Assembly (NCBI GenBank): GCA_902528215.1
Contig: CABZRR010000011.1
Location: forward strand, 1-42,709
DNA length: 42,709 nt
From: an uncultured SAR86 cluster bacterium
GTDB lineage: Bacteria > Pseudomonadota > Gammaproteobacteria > Magnimaribacterales > D2472
Direction of reading: 5' to 3'
The translations under genes were made by a program, and so were the position numbers. The first letter of the stretch is position 1. Each line of letters opens with the position of its first letter. Below are positions 27,077 to 36,251 of this stretch, piece after piece. A model generated the notes under the pieces. That model did no database searches and was not told the DNA's origin. It saw only the letters and a program-made list of their open reading frames with translations.

Positions 27077-28255
27077 ATGCCAAACAATGCCTATATAGTT
27101 TCAGCTGTAAGAACAGCTGGTGGAAAGAAAAACGGAAGTCTAAGTCTATGGCATCCTTCAGATTTAGGTGCAAAAGTACTGGATGAATTGGTTCAGCAAT
27201 CTGGAATTGATCCGGAGTTAATAGACGATGTGATCTTTGGATGTGTTGATCAAGTTGGAGCACAATCTGGAAATGTGGCTAGAAATGCGATTCTCTCATC
27301 AAGCTTACCTGAATCAGTGCCTGGTACTTCAGTAGACCGACAATGTGGATCATCCCAGCAAGCTATTCACTTCGCAATTCAAGCAGTAATGTCTGGAACT
27401 CAGGATGTTGTGATCGGTGGAGGAGTAGAAGTGATGTCTATGGTTCCAATTGGTGCAAGTATTAAGGATGGTTTTGATGCAGGTCATGGTCTCCCATTCG
27501 ATTCCGATGGAATGAAAGATAGATATCCTGGAATTTTTTTCTCACAATTTAGTGGCGCCGAGCTAATGGCAGAAAGATGGAACTTGTCTAGAGAGGATTT
27601 AGATAAGTTTGCACTGAGCAGTCATCAAAAAGCTGCTGCCGCTGTTGAAGGAAAATATTTTGATAGAGAGATTCTTCCTGTTCAAGCTAAAAATGCTGAA
27701 GGAAAAAAAGATATGGTCTTGAATGATGAGGGTATTAGATATGATGCTAGTTTTGAGGCTTTATCGGGACTAAATCCTGTAACTGAAGGTGGAGTTATTA
27801 CTGCAGGTAATGCTAGTCAAATTACAGATGGTGCAGCCGCACTTTTGATATGCAATGAAGACGGGCTTAAAAAAGTGAAATCAGATCCAAGAGCAAGAAT
27901 TATTGGTATAAGTGTAGTTGGCGATGACCCAATCTTGATGCTGGGTGGACCAATTCCTGCCTCTCACAAAGTTTTAAAAGAAACAAAGCTTACAATTGAT
28001 GATATTGATCTTTATGAGGTGAATGAAGCTTTCGCTCCTGTTCCGCTATCTTGGGCCATTGAATTAAAAGCTGATATGGCAAAACTTAATGTCAATGGCG
28101 GAGCTATGGCCTTGGGTCATCCTTTAGGAGCAACTGGAGCTAAGTTAATGACAACTCTTCTTCATGAACTTGAAAGGACTAACGGTAAATATGGACTTCA
28201 GGCCATCTGTGAGGGCGGTGGAACTGCTAACGCAACAATTATTGAGAGAATCTAA
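27077..28255 (+). CDS. Acetyl-CoA acetyltransferase / 3-ketoacyl-CoA thiolase
   Basis: Thiolase of 392 aa. The nucleophile Cys90 is in SVDRQCGSSQQAI, then GGGVEVMS, NEAFAPVPLSWA, the NGGAMALGHPLGATGAK histidine loop and the second catalytic Cys in CEGGGTANA. All four catalytic motifs are present. It may serve fatty-acid or branched-chain acid breakdown, or acetoacetyl-CoA formation; no fadB-like partner is nearby, so the substrate is open. It stands alone with its own promoter and meets proS tail to tail with a 4-base overlap. Confidence 0.92.
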   Translation: MPNNAYIVSAVRTAGGKKNGSLSLWHPSDLGAKVLDELVQQSGIDPELIDDVIFGCVDQVGAQSGNVARNAILSSSLPESVPGTSVDRQCGSSQQAIHFAIQAVMSGTQDVVIGGGVEVMSMVPIGASIKDGFDAGHGLPFDSDGMKDRYPGIFFSQFSGAELMAERWNLSREDLDKFALSSHQKAAAAVEGKYFDREILPVQAKNAEGKKDMVLNDEGIRYDASFEALSGLNPVTEGGVITAGNASQITDGAAALLICNEDGLKKVKSDPRARIIGISVVGDDPILMLGGPIPASHKVLKETKLTIDDIDLYEVNEAFAPVPLSWAIELKADMAKLNVNGGAMALGHPLGATGAKLMTTLLHELERTNGKYGLQAICEGGGTANATIIERI

Positions 28256-29538
28256 TTATCTTCTTTTTTGAAGTACTCGAATATAGTTTCAATGTCATCA
28301 ATCATACCTAATGAACTTTGACCATCCCTATGTCTCAGTTCTATTTCATTTTTCTCAGTATATTGTTTGCCAATTATGATATTAATTGGTATCCCAATTA
28401 ATTCTGCATCTTTCATTTTCGTACCAAAACCGTCATTTCTGTCATCTAAGATAACCTCATATCCCATAGACGATAATTTGTTGTATATTTCAATTGCAGC
28501 TTGTGCAATCATTTTGTCTTTTCCAAATCCTATCGCAATAATGTTTACTTCAAATGGAGCAATTACTTCCGGCCAGATAATACCTTTATCATCATGATTC
28601 TGTTCTATTGAAGCAGCAACCAGTCTAGAAATTCCTATCCCATAACAGCCCATATAAAGAGTTTGAGATTTACCTTCATGATCCAAGACATCAGCATTCA
28701 TTGCGTCTGCATAAATTTCTCCAAGTTGAAAGATATGACCAATTTCAATACCTTTTCTTATTTCAATAGTCCCAGTACCATCAGGCGATGGTTTTCCTTG
28801 AAGGGAGTTAATATCCTCACCTTCACCAAGTAAAAGCTCTGTATTAATTGCAAATTCAGATGAATTACTAACAGCAATCGTGTCTTCACCATTTTCAGCA
28901 AGCACATGAAATTCTTCAGATGCATCGCCGCCAATTGCACCTGAATCAGCTTTTACAATTTTATAATCTAGGCCCAATCTTTCTATAATCTTCTTATATG
29001 TTTCTTTCATTAAAAGATATGATTCATTTAAAGAATCTTCATTGATATTGAAGCTGTAAGAATCTTTCATAAGAAATTCTCTTCCTCGCATCACACCATA
29101 ACGAGGTCTTACTTCATCTCTAAACTTTGTTTGAATTTGATAAAGATTTAATGGCAGCTCTTTATAACTTTTAACATTATTTCTTACCAAGTCAGTTATT
29201 ACTTCCTCATGAGTAGGTCCCAGGCAGAAATCTCTATTATGCCTATCTTTAATCCGCATGAGTTCTGGCCCCATTTTTTTCCACCTTTTAGTTTCCTCCC
29301 ATAATTCTCTTGGTTGAACCATTGGCATTAAAATCTCTTGGGCGCCAGATGCGTTCATCTCTTCTCGGACAATATTTTCAATTTTCTTCAACACTCTCAA
29401 TCCAAGAGGAAGCCAAGTATATATTCCCGAAGTTACTTTTCTCACCATTCCTGCTCTCAACATTAGCTGATGACTTATAACTTCAGCGTCTTGAGGCGAA
29501 TCTTTTAAAGTAGGTAAAAAAATTTTGGACCAAAACAT
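28252..29538 (-). CDS. proS: Prolyl-tRNA synthetase, short form without editing domain
   Basis: Class II aminoacyl-tRNA synthetase, 428 aa; E. coli ProS has 572. Motif 2 region FRDEVRPRYGVMRGREFLMKDSYSF and motif 3 region CYGIGISRLVAA are intact, and a C-terminal anticodon-binding domain follows (IIAIGFGKDKM to the end). Between motifs 2 and 3 only about 70 residues are found, so the roughly 180-residue INS editing domain (removal of Ala-tRNA-Pro) is absent. This short form is best known from alphaproteobacteria; here it stands among gammaproteobacterial genes, so transfer or parallel loss is possible. Divergent from the fmdB-type gene. Confidence 0.95.
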   Translation of the reverse strand: MFWSKIFLPTLKDSPQDAEVISHQLMLRAGMVRKVTSGIYTWLPLGLRVLKKIENIVREEMNASGAQEILMPMVQPRELWEETKRWKKMGPELMRIKDRHNRDFCLGPTHEEVITDLVRNNVKSYKELPLNLYQIQTKFRDEVRPRYGVMRGREFLMKDSYSFNINEDSLNESYLLMKETYKKIIERLGLDYKIVKADSGAIGGDASEEFHVLAENGEDTIAVSNSSEFAINTELLLGEGEDINSLQGKPSPDGTGTIEIRKGIEIGHIFQLGEIYADAMNADVLDHEGKSQTLYMGCYGIGISRLVAASIEQNHDDKGIIWPEVIAPFEVNIIAIGFGKDKMIAQAAIEIYNKLSSMGYEVILDDRNDGFGTKMKDAELIGIPINIIIGKQYTEKNEIELRHRDGQSSLGMIDDIETIFEYFKKEDN

Positions 29539-29592
29539 TTTTTATATTTGAAATTTCATTTAGTTTATAATTTTATATTTTTTTAGAGACTT

Positions 29593-29883
29593 ATGCCGAT
29601 TTATGAATATAAATGCTTAAAATGTGGGCATCAATTCGAAGTTATTCAAAGATTTTCAGATAATCCTGTCGAAATTTGCCCAAATTGTAAAAATAATAAA
29701 GTAGAAAAATTGGTTTCAGCCCCATCTTTTAGGTTAAAAGGTGGTGGCTGGTATGAAACTGATTTTAAAACTGGCTCTAAAAAGAATATAGTAGATACTA
29801 AAGATGAAAAACAAAGCCAGCCTAAAGAAAAAACTAATAAAACTGCTAAATTAAAAGAAAAAAGTCCAAATAAAGAAAATTAG
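29593..29883 (+). CDS. FmdB-family zinc ribbon protein
   Basis: 96 aa. The N-terminal FmdB/CxxC ribbon is clear: MPIYEYKCLKCGHQFEVIQ, then CPNCKNNKVEKLVSAPSF, giving two CxxC pairs for one zinc. The C-terminal half is Lys-rich low complexity. Proteins of this family are common just upstream of aspS; their regulatory role is suspected but not established. aspS follows 15 bases later, so both are probably transcribed together. Confidence 0.9.
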   Translation: MPIYEYKCLKCGHQFEVIQRFSDNPVEICPNCKNNKVEKLVSAPSFRLKGGGWYETDFKTGSKKNIVDTKDEKQSQPKEKTNKTAKLKEKSPNKEN

Positions 29884-29898
29884 ACTAGAGAGATAAAT

Positions 29899-31662
29899 AT
29901 GCGTTCACATTATTGCGGAAATATTAATAGCTCAGATATTGGAAGTGATATTGAGATCTCTGGATGGGTTCATAAGAGAAGGGACCATGGTGGCGTAATT
30001 TTTCTAGACATTCGTGATTTACATGGCATTGTACAGGTAGTTTTTAATCCTGATTTAAAAGAAATATTTGAAATTGCAGATTCTTGTAGAAGTGAATATG
30101 TTGTAAATATTAACGGGAAAGTTAGAAAGAGAATCGAAGGTGCTATAAACCCAAAAATGTCTACGGGTGAAATAGAAATAGAAGCAACTTCTTTAACTAT
30201 TTTTAGCTCGGCAGTGACCCCACAGTTTCCATTAGATGATTATCAAGATGTGAATGAAGATATAAGATTAAAATATAGATTCATAGATTTGAGGCGGCCT
30301 GATGTAAACCAGAGATTAGTTCAGAGGTCTAAAATAACTTCAGAAATCAGATCAATCTTAGAAAAACATAATTTTCATGAAATTGAGACACCTATTCTTA
30401 CAAAAGCTACTCCAGAGGGAGCGAGGGATTACTTAGTTCCAAGTAGGGTCCATCCAGGGGAATTTTTTGCGTTACCTCAATCCCCACAACTATTTAAACA
30501 ACTTCTCATGATTGGTGGCTTGGATAGATACTACCAGATAGCTAAGTGCTTTAGGGATGAGGATTTGAGGGCTGACAGACAGCCAGAGTTTACTCAAGTG
30601 GACATAGAAGCATCCTTCATTACTAATGAGGATATTTTTGAAATTGCAGAGGATTTAGTTACAACTTTGCTCTCTAAGTTTACAGACTACAAAAAGATCT
30701 CTGTCCCAAGAATTACCTATGCAGAATCCATTGAAAAATATGGATGTGATAAACCGGACTTGAGGATTCCTTTGCAACTTAAAGATATTTCTGAGCTTGT
30801 AAAGGATGAGGAATTTAAAGTATTTTCTGGTCCAGCAAATGATCCTTTGTCAAGGGTAGTTGCCTTAAAAGTTCCTGAAGCCGCATCAATGACCAGAAAA
30901 ACAATAGATCAATATACTGATTATGTTGGTAAGCTTGGAGCAAAAGGTTTGGCATATATAAAAGTAGTTGAGCTTGATTCTGATAATGGACTTCAATCGC
31001 CAATCTTAAAATTTTTTAAAAAAGAAACAGTGGAATCAATTTTAAGTTCATTGGATGTAAAAAATAATGACATTATTTTTTTTGGTGCAGGAAGTGCCAA
31101 AATAGTTAATTTATCAATGAGCTCATTAATCAAAAAGCTTGGCGAAGATCTAAATTTAATCAGTTCAACTTGGGCTCCATGTTGGATTGTTGACTTTCCT
31201 ATGTTTGAAAGAAATAAAGATAATAATCTGACTTCATTACATCATCCATTTACTTTGCCAGCTGTAACAGTTGATGAACTTAAAAATGATCCAGAAAACG
31301 CGTTGGCATTCGCTTACGATTTTGTTTTAAACGGTTACGAGCTCGGAGGAGGGTCTTTGAGAGTTTATGAAAAGTCTATGCAAAAAGAAATATTTAAAAT
31401 TTTGGGAATTTCAAATGAAGAAGCTAATGAAAAATTTGGATTCTTGCTATCAGCTTTGGCATCTGGATGTCCTCCTCACGGTGGTATTGCATTTGGCTTA
31501 GATAGAATAATTATGTTGTTATCTGATACAACTAATATTCGAGATGTTATTGCTTTTCCCAAGACACAAAGTGCCTCATGTTTGTTAACAGAGGCACCAA
31601 GTGTGGTGTCTGATGATCAGCTTGACGAGCTTAATATCTCATCTAGTCTTAACACGGAGTAG
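29899..31662 (+). CDS. aspS: Aspartyl-tRNA synthetase, bacterial type
   Basis: Class II synthetase of 587 aa (E. coli 590). It has an N-terminal OB-fold anticodon domain ([20 protein letters not shown]), motif 2 ([18 protein letters not shown]), the bacterial GAD insertion between motifs 2 and 3, and motif 3 ([13 protein letters not shown]). The length and insertion mark the D-type bacterial enzyme. It is followed after one base by yebC. Gene order fmdB-aspS-yebC is standard for gammaproteobacteria. Confidence 0.97.
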   Translation: MRSHYCGNINSSDIGSDIEISGWVHKRRDHGGVIFLDIRDLHGIVQVVFNPDLKEIFEIADSCRSEYVVNINGKVRKRIEGAINPKMSTGEIEIEATSLTIFSSAVTPQFPLDDYQDVNEDIRLKYRFIDLRRPDVNQRLVQRSKITSEIRSILEKHNFHEIETPILTKATPEGARDYLVPSRVHPGEFFALPQSPQLFKQLLMIGGLDRYYQIAKCFRDEDLRADRQPEFTQVDIEASFITNEDIFEIAEDLVTTLLSKFTDYKKISVPRITYAESIEKYGCDKPDLRIPLQLKDISELVKDEEFKVFSGPANDPLSRVVALKVPEAASMTRKTIDQYTDYVGKLGAKGLAYIKVVELDSDNGLQSPILKFFKKETVESILSSLDVKNNDIIFFGAGSAKIVNLSMSSLIKKLGEDLNLISSTWAPCWIVDFPMFERNKDNNLTSLHHPFTLPAVTVDELKNDPENALAFAYDFVLNGYELGGGSLRVYEKSMQKEIFKILGISNEEANEKFGFLLSALASGCPPHGGIAFGLDRIIMLLSDTTNIRDVIAFPKTQSASCLLTEAPSVVSDDQLDELNISSSLNTE

Positions 31663-31663
31663 T

Positions 31664-32401
31664 ATGGCTGGACATTCCAAGTGGGCTAACATCAAACATC
31701 GTAAAGCTAGGCAGGATGCATCTAGAGGCAAAATTTGGACTAAGGTTATCAGAGAGATTACTGTAGCAGCCAAGGATGGCCCAGATCCTGCAGATAATCC
31801 AAGACTAAGACTAGCATTAGATAAGGCTAATGCAGCTAATATGCCAAAAGATACTATTAAGAGAGCAATTCAAAAGGGTTCAGGAACCGGAGAAACTGGC
31901 GCACTTGAGGAATTAGTTTTTGAGGGCTATGGACCAAATGGAGTAGCCATTCTTGTTGAGACAATGACAGATAATCGAAATAGAACAGTTGCTGACGTTC
32001 GCCATGCTTTTTCAAAATTTGGAGGTAATATGGGGACCGATGGTTCAGTTGCATATCTTTTTAATAAATTAGGAATAGTTCACGTAGAAACAACTTATGA
32101 AGAAGATAAAATTATGGAAATAGCCCTAGAGGCAGGTGCAGATGACTTTACCGTCCTGGACGATTATTATGAAATTATTACCTCTCCGGGAAAATTAAGT
32201 AACATTATTGAGGTTTTAAAGGAAAAAAATATTGAATCTTTAGTGGCTGAAAATACTATGCGGGCAGAAACTTTAGTGAATTTAGATCAAGAAGCATCAG
32301 AAAAAGTTTTAAAAATTATGAACTTCATGGATGATCTTGATGATGTTCAAGAGGTACATACTAATGCAGAGTTTCCAGATAACTTTACTATTGATGAATA
32401 A
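31664..32401 (+). CDS. yebC: YebC/TACO1-family translation-associated protein
   Basis: 245 aa (E. coli 246). Start MAGHSKWANIKHRKARQDA, then NMPKDTIKRAIQKG, EGYGPNGVAILVE, NRTVADVRHAFSKFGG and a C-terminal acidic part, all typical. ATG 31664 is fixed by the family start and by GGAG 5-8 bases upstream. A longer in-frame reading into aspS is not credible. Family members have been described as DNA-binding regulators and, more recently, as helping ribosomes through proline stretches. Normally ruvCAB follow; here a PDDEXK-like protein does. Confidence 0.96.
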   Translation: MAGHSKWANIKHRKARQDASRGKIWTKVIREITVAAKDGPDPADNPRLRLALDKANAANMPKDTIKRAIQKGSGTGETGALEELVFEGYGPNGVAILVETMTDNRNRTVADVRHAFSKFGGNMGTDGSVAYLFNKLGIVHVETTYEEDKIMEIALEAGADDFTVLDDYYEIITSPGKLSNIIEVLKEKNIESLVAENTMRAETLVNLDQEASEKVLKIMNFMDDLDDVQEVHTNAEFPDNFTIDE

Positions 32402-32403
32402 TA

Positions 32404-32826
32404 ATGGCTATAAATTCTAGAACCAAAGGCGCTAATTTTGAAAGAGAAATTGGCAATATGCTTGTTGAGCAGTTAGATTTAAAACAGCCGGTTAAAAGGA
32501 TACTAGAGCAAACACGAACAAAAGAATTGCCTGATTTGAAACTAGGGCGATGGTGTCTTGAATGTAAAAGATATGGGGACGGAGTTGAACCGTCTCAGGA
32601 TTGGTGGGATCAAGTTTTATCTGCTACTGGTGAGGGAGAGTTTCCTGCATTAATTTACAAATTTAATAGAAGACCAATTAAAGTTAGAATTCTGGCTGGA
32701 AGTTTAATACCAGAACTTGATTTTTCTCCAATGACAATCGATTTAATGTGGGATGATTTTGTAGAAATTCTTCGTTACCTTTTCCAAGTAGACATTGAGC
32801 AGCATGAAGCCTCGTTTCAAGTGTAG
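32404..32826 (+). CDS. PDDEXK nuclease, Hjc-like putative Holliday junction resolvase
   Basis: 140 aa with no signal peptide. The N-terminal TKGANFEREIGNML has the Gly and Glu13-Arg14 of the Hjc/PDDEXK start; LPDLKLGRWCLECKRYG supplies Asp44, Glu53 and Lys55 (PD-x8-E-x-K); QDWWDQVL may supply the following conserved Gln and aromatic residues. Resolvase-like proteins of phages and archaeal Hjc share this pattern. It lies 2 bases after yebC and overlaps ybgC by 23 bases, exactly where ruvC-ruvA-ruvB stand in relatives. The fold call is firm from motifs; activity on Holliday junctions is inferred from position and motif, and a phage-derived nuclease of other use remains possible. Confidence 0.72.
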   Translation: MAINSRTKGANFEREIGNMLVEQLDLKQPVKRILEQTRTKELPDLKLGRWCLECKRYGDGVEPSQDWWDQVLSATGEGEFPALIYKFNRRPIKVRILAGSLIPELDFSPMTIDLMWDDFVEILRYLFQVDIEQHEASFQV

Positions 32827-33220
32827 TGATTTTTTTTGCAGAGTCTTCGTTGAAGATACTGATTTTCAAGGCTTCGTTTACTATGCAAACTATCTAAAAT
32901 ATTTTGAAAGAGCACGTTCACAGTTCTTAATTGAGAATAATTTGTCTCAAGTTAATGCCAAGACTCATGGTAATGAGTTGTATGTTGTTAAATCTGTTGA
33001 ACTGACTTACTGTTATCCAGCAACATTAGAGGATGAATTAATTATCAAAACCGAAATAGAGCTAGTCAGTAAAGCAAGAACCTTATTTCATCAATCTGTT
33101 TTGAACTCAAAAAATGATACACTCATTTGCGAGGGGGTTGTTGAGGTTTGCTACATTGATAATGATTCAGGAAAACCAAAAACATTTCCTGATAACTTAT
33201 TAAATTTATTTAAAGATTAA
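32804..33220 (+). CDS. ybgC: YbgC-type acyl-CoA thioesterase
   Basis: Hotdog-fold thioesterase associated with the Tol-Pal cluster. It has 138 aa (E. coli 134). Signature VFVEDTDFQGFVYYANYLKYFERARSQFL in two parts holds the catalytic Asp; the usual AGGVV after DTD is FQGFV here. ATG 32804 lies inside the preceding nuclease gene; a TTG at 32795 is possible but less likely. The gene ends one base before tolQ, so it belongs to the tol operon. Confidence 0.93.
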   Translation: MKPRFKCSDFFCRVFVEDTDFQGFVYYANYLKYFERARSQFLIENNLSQVNAKTHGNELYVVKSVELTYCYPATLEDELIIKTEIELVSKARTLFHQSVLNSKNDTLICEGVVEVCYIDNDSGKPKTFPDNLLNLFKD

Positions 33221-33221
33221 G

Positions 33222-33902
33222 ATGGATGACTTCTCAATAATAGAATTATTTCTTCAAGCAAGTTTAGTTGTTCAGGCAGTAATGGTTATATTACTTATGG
33301 TTTCAATTATTTCTTGGATTGTTATTTTTGAAAGATACTTTAATTTAAATCGGATTAAAGAAGCCAACAAATTATTTGAGGAGCAATTTTGGTCTGGAAA
33401 AGATCTTCATGAAATTTATATAGGCATTGAAGAACAATCTAATGAAGAGTTGATTGGTTCTTTACGAGTTTTTAAGAGTGGATTTGGTGAATTTTTAAGG
33501 CTTAGTGATAGTCAGAAAATTACAATAGAGGATCTTGAAAGTGTTAATAGAGCAATTAGGGTGTCTTTGGCAAGAGAGGAGGAATCGTTAATGCACCACC
33601 TTCCTTTTTTAGCAAACGCTGGATCAGTGAGTCCATATGTTGGATTGTTTGGAACAGTCTGGGGAATTATAAATTCCTTTCAAGGTCTTTCAGATGCAAC
33701 TCAAGCTACCATAAATGCTGTTGCTCCTGGAATTTCAGAAGCACTAGTAGCAACCGCTCTTGGATTATTTGCAGCAATCCCGGCTGTGGTTGCTTACAAC
33801 AGATTTGCATCTGAATCAGACACTCAACTCCAACAATCATCTATATTTGGTGAAGAGCTTGCCAGCATTCTTTATAGACAAACAGTTAAAGCAAAACCTT
33901 GA
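33222..33902 (+). CDS. tolQ: Tol-Pal proton channel subunit TolQ
   Basis: MotA/ExbB-family inner-membrane protein that forms the proton-driven motor with TolR. It has 226 aa (E. coli 230). It shows one N-terminal membrane helix and two later ones, with FLANAGSVSPYVGLFGTVWGIINSF and ISEALVATALGLFAAIPAVVAYN, the family signatures. It powers outer-membrane constriction together with TolA, TolB and Pal encoded downstream. The stop overlaps the TTG start of tolR. Confidence 0.95.
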   Translation: MDDFSIIELFLQASLVVQAVMVILLMVSIISWIVIFERYFNLNRIKEANKLFEEQFWSGKDLHEIYIGIEEQSNEELIGSLRVFKSGFGEFLRLSDSQKITIEDLESVNRAIRVSLAREEESLMHHLPFLANAGSVSPYVGLFGTVWGIINSFQGLSDATQATINAVAPGISEALVATALGLFAAIPAVVAYNRFASESDTQLQQSSIFGEELASILYRQTVKAKP

Positions 33903-34321
33903 TATATAGGATAGGCAAAAGAAAGAAGTTAAACGCAGAGATCAATGTTGTCCCGTATATTGATGTTATGCTTGTTCTTCTAATAATCTTTATGGTTCTT
34001 TCTCCACTTCTTATTCAAGGAATTGAGGTGAATCTCCCAAAAACTGATACAACAAAAATGTCTGTTGCTAGTGAGCCTCTTGTCATATCAATTGACCAAT
34101 TTGGTGAATATTATATTAATTTAGGAGAAGAGCAGCTGCCAATATCTCTTATGGAGTTGAAGAATAAAGCTAAAATTATTTTTCAAGCTAACCCTGATAT
34201 AGAGATAGTTTTTAAAAGCGATGCAAATGTGCCTTTTGATTATGTAGCAAAGGGGATGGCAAGCATTCAGAGCTTGGGAATTGAAAAAGTAGGAATTATT
34301 ACTTCTGGCTATGATAGCTAA
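33899..34321 (+). CDS. tolR: Tol-Pal motor subunit TolR
   Basis: ExbD-like protein, one membrane helix and a periplasmic domain, 140 aa (E. coli 142). The membrane helix holds the proton-carrying Asp in VVPYIDVMLVLLIIFMV. The C-terminal part IVFKSDANVPFDYVAKGMASIQSLGIEKVGIIT is typical. There is no in-frame ATG before the conserved region; the start is a TTG overlapping the tolQ stop (TTGA). The end overlaps tolA by 11 bases. Confidence 0.94.
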   Translation: MIYRIGKRKKLNAEINVVPYIDVMLVLLIIFMVLSPLLIQGIEVNLPKTDTTKMSVASEPLVISIDQFGEYYINLGEEQLPISLMELKNKAKIIFQANPDIEIVFKSDANVPFDYVAKGMASIQSLGIEKVGIITSGYDS

Positions 34322-34943
34322 TTATAGATATCTAGAAGCATCAGTGTTTTCTTTTTGTATTCATGCTGCCATTTTTTTATATCTGTATGGAACATTTGAT
34401 TCTGGTGGGACTCAAAAAATCTTAATTTCTAAACCTCTTCAAATAGAGTTAAAATTTGAATTACCTACTCAGGTCAAAAAGCAGATTCCATCCTTACCTA
34501 AAGTTGATTCAGCGGAAGAGAAAGAGTCAACTGAAGAATTAATATATTCAAAGGCATTTGATGCAACTGAAATTTCATCAATGAATCAGGCAATTACGCA
34601 AGATATCTATGAGCTATTGACTGAAGAAATTGAGGTTGAAGTAAGCAAAGAGCAGCAAGAAATTTCAATGTATGCTCAACAAATAATTTTAACTATAGAA
34701 GATGCCTGGATAAAACCAAAAAATATTCCTGAGGGTTTAATTGCAAATTTAAGACTTAGAATTCGTCCTACAGGAAGAATTATCAATGCAGATCTCATTA
34801 AGAGTAGTGGAAATATTAGATTTGATAACTCAGCACTTCAAGCCGTAAGAAGAGTTGAAACATTTAATTTCTTCAATTCAATTTCAAAATCTTTATTTGA
34901 AAAAGAATTTCAAACAATCTCAATTAGCTTTAATCCCTTATGA
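34311..34943 (+). CDS. tolA: Tol-Pal linker protein TolA, short form
   Basis: Bitopic protein that spans the periplasm from TolQR to TolB/Pal. It has 210 aa; E. coli TolA has 421. One N-terminal membrane helix (ASVFSFCIHAAIFLYLYG), a much reduced domain II (about 30-120, acidic and without the usual long Lys/Ala repeat), and a complete C-terminal domain III: IEDAWIKPKNIPEGLIANLR, SSGNIRFDNSALQAVRR, FEKEFQTISISFNPL. The Cys pair of E. coli domain III is absent. Fully coupled to tolR and tolB by overlaps. Confidence 0.91.
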   Translation: MIANYRYLEASVFSFCIHAAIFLYLYGTFDSGGTQKILISKPLQIELKFELPTQVKKQIPSLPKVDSAEEKESTEELIYSKAFDATEISSMNQAITQDIYELLTEEIEVEVSKEQQEISMYAQQIILTIEDAWIKPKNIPEGLIANLRLRIRPTGRIINADLIKSSGNIRFDNSALQAVRRVETFNFFNSISKSLFEKEFQTISISFNPL

Positions 34944-36226
34944 AGATTAATTTTTTAATATTCGCTTTAGTATGTTTTCCAACATTATGTTTTGGCGAGC
35001 TCTTTTTAGAAATTACCAAAGGCTCTGAAGATCCTTATAAGGTTGCGATGATTCCATTTGAAGGTAATTCGAGAATTTCAAAACAATTAAACAGCATAAT
35101 GCAGAATGATTTAATTCGGTCAGGAGAATTTTCTATTCTTGATGAAGAATTGATTTTACCCGTTCAAATTATTGATGATGAGCTTATTTACAACGATTGG
35201 AAATTGTTGGGAATGGATTATTTAGTGACAGGAAAAATTATTCAAACAAGTAATTCGTTAGACATAAATTATGAGATTTACGATATTCATAAAAAAAGAA
35301 AAGTTCGAAGCTCAAAAGTTTTTGGTATACCCAATCAAATTAGACAGCTTGCTCATTACGCCAGTGATGGAATTTATGAATCAATAACAGGCATTAAAGG
35401 TATTGCAGCGACCAGACTTTTATATGTGAATGAAATTAAAGATTCTAAATCAATCTCTACTTATAGACTTATGCTTGCTGATTCAGATGGTAAAAATGAA
35501 AAGAATTTATTGACAAGCTCAGAGCCTATTATTTCTCCATCATGGTCTCCAGATGGTAAAAGGGTGGCTTATGTATCATTTGAAACAGGCATGGCAAAGG
35601 TTTTTATTCAAGAAATTGCTTCTGGAAAGAGGGAGGTTGTGCTCTCAAAAGATACTCAAATAAGTTCACCCTCGTGGTCTCCAGATGGAAAATATCTATC
35701 ATTAACTCTTTTTCAAGATGGAAACGCAGAAATTTATATCTTGAGATTACGTGATAAAACATTAACTAGAATGACAAAGCAATTTTCAATAGATACAGAA
35801 TCATCATGGTCTCCAAAAGGAAATAAAATATTGTTTACCAGTGGTCGATCTGGTTCACCACAAATTTATGAGTTAGATTTAAGAAAATTGAATCCAAAAG
35901 CGAAACGCTTATCTTTTGAGGGAAACTATAATGCAAAGGCTTCATATCTGCCAAAAGAGGAAGGAATTATTTTTGTTCATAGAGCTGATGATGGACTATT
36001 CCACATTGCTCTTAAATACAAGAAAGAAAATTTTATAAGGATATTAACTGAGGCAAAGATGGATGAATCACCCAGTGTTGCTCCAAATGGTAATATGGTA
36101 ATCTATGGTATTAAAGATGGAGATTCAAGCATGCTTGCTGGATTTAGCCTTAGCGGAGCAAAATTCAAGCTACCAGCATCAAAAGGAGAGGTAAGAGAGC
36201 CGGCTTGGTCAAATTTTTTAAGATAA
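34940..36226 (+). CDS. tolB: Tol-Pal periplasmic protein TolB
   Basis: Periplasmic beta-propeller that binds Pal and TolA. It has 428 aa (E. coli 430). Signal peptide MKINFLIFALVCFPTLCFG; an N-terminal alpha/beta domain (YKVAMIPFEGNSRISKQLN); then WD40-like PD40 repeats visible three or more times as SPSWSPDGKRVAYVSFETG, SPSWSPDGKYLSLTLFQDG and SSWSPKGNKILFTSGRSG. It starts inside the tolA stop (ATGA). pal follows after 25 bases. Confidence 0.95.
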   Translation: MKINFLIFALVCFPTLCFGELFLEITKGSEDPYKVAMIPFEGNSRISKQLNSIMQNDLIRSGEFSILDEELILPVQIIDDELIYNDWKLLGMDYLVTGKIIQTSNSLDINYEIYDIHKKRKVRSSKVFGIPNQIRQLAHYASDGIYESITGIKGIAATRLLYVNEIKDSKSISTYRLMLADSDGKNEKNLLTSSEPIISPSWSPDGKRVAYVSFETGMAKVFIQEIASGKREVVLSKDTQISSPSWSPDGKYLSLTLFQDGNAEIYILRLRDKTLTRMTKQFSIDTESSWSPKGNKILFTSGRSGSPQIYELDLRKLNPKAKRLSFEGNYNAKASYLPKEEGIIFVHRADDGLFHIALKYKKENFIRILTEAKMDESPSVAPNGNMVIYGIKDGDSSMLAGFSLSGAKFKLPASKGEVREPAWSNFLR

Positions 36227-36251
36227 CTAATATTTAAGTGGAATTACTATT

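Noticed and set aside
31601-31663. Longer N-terminus for yebC inside aspS
   Set aside because: The family starts MAGHSKWANIKHRK, given by ATG 31664 with GGAG ahead of it.
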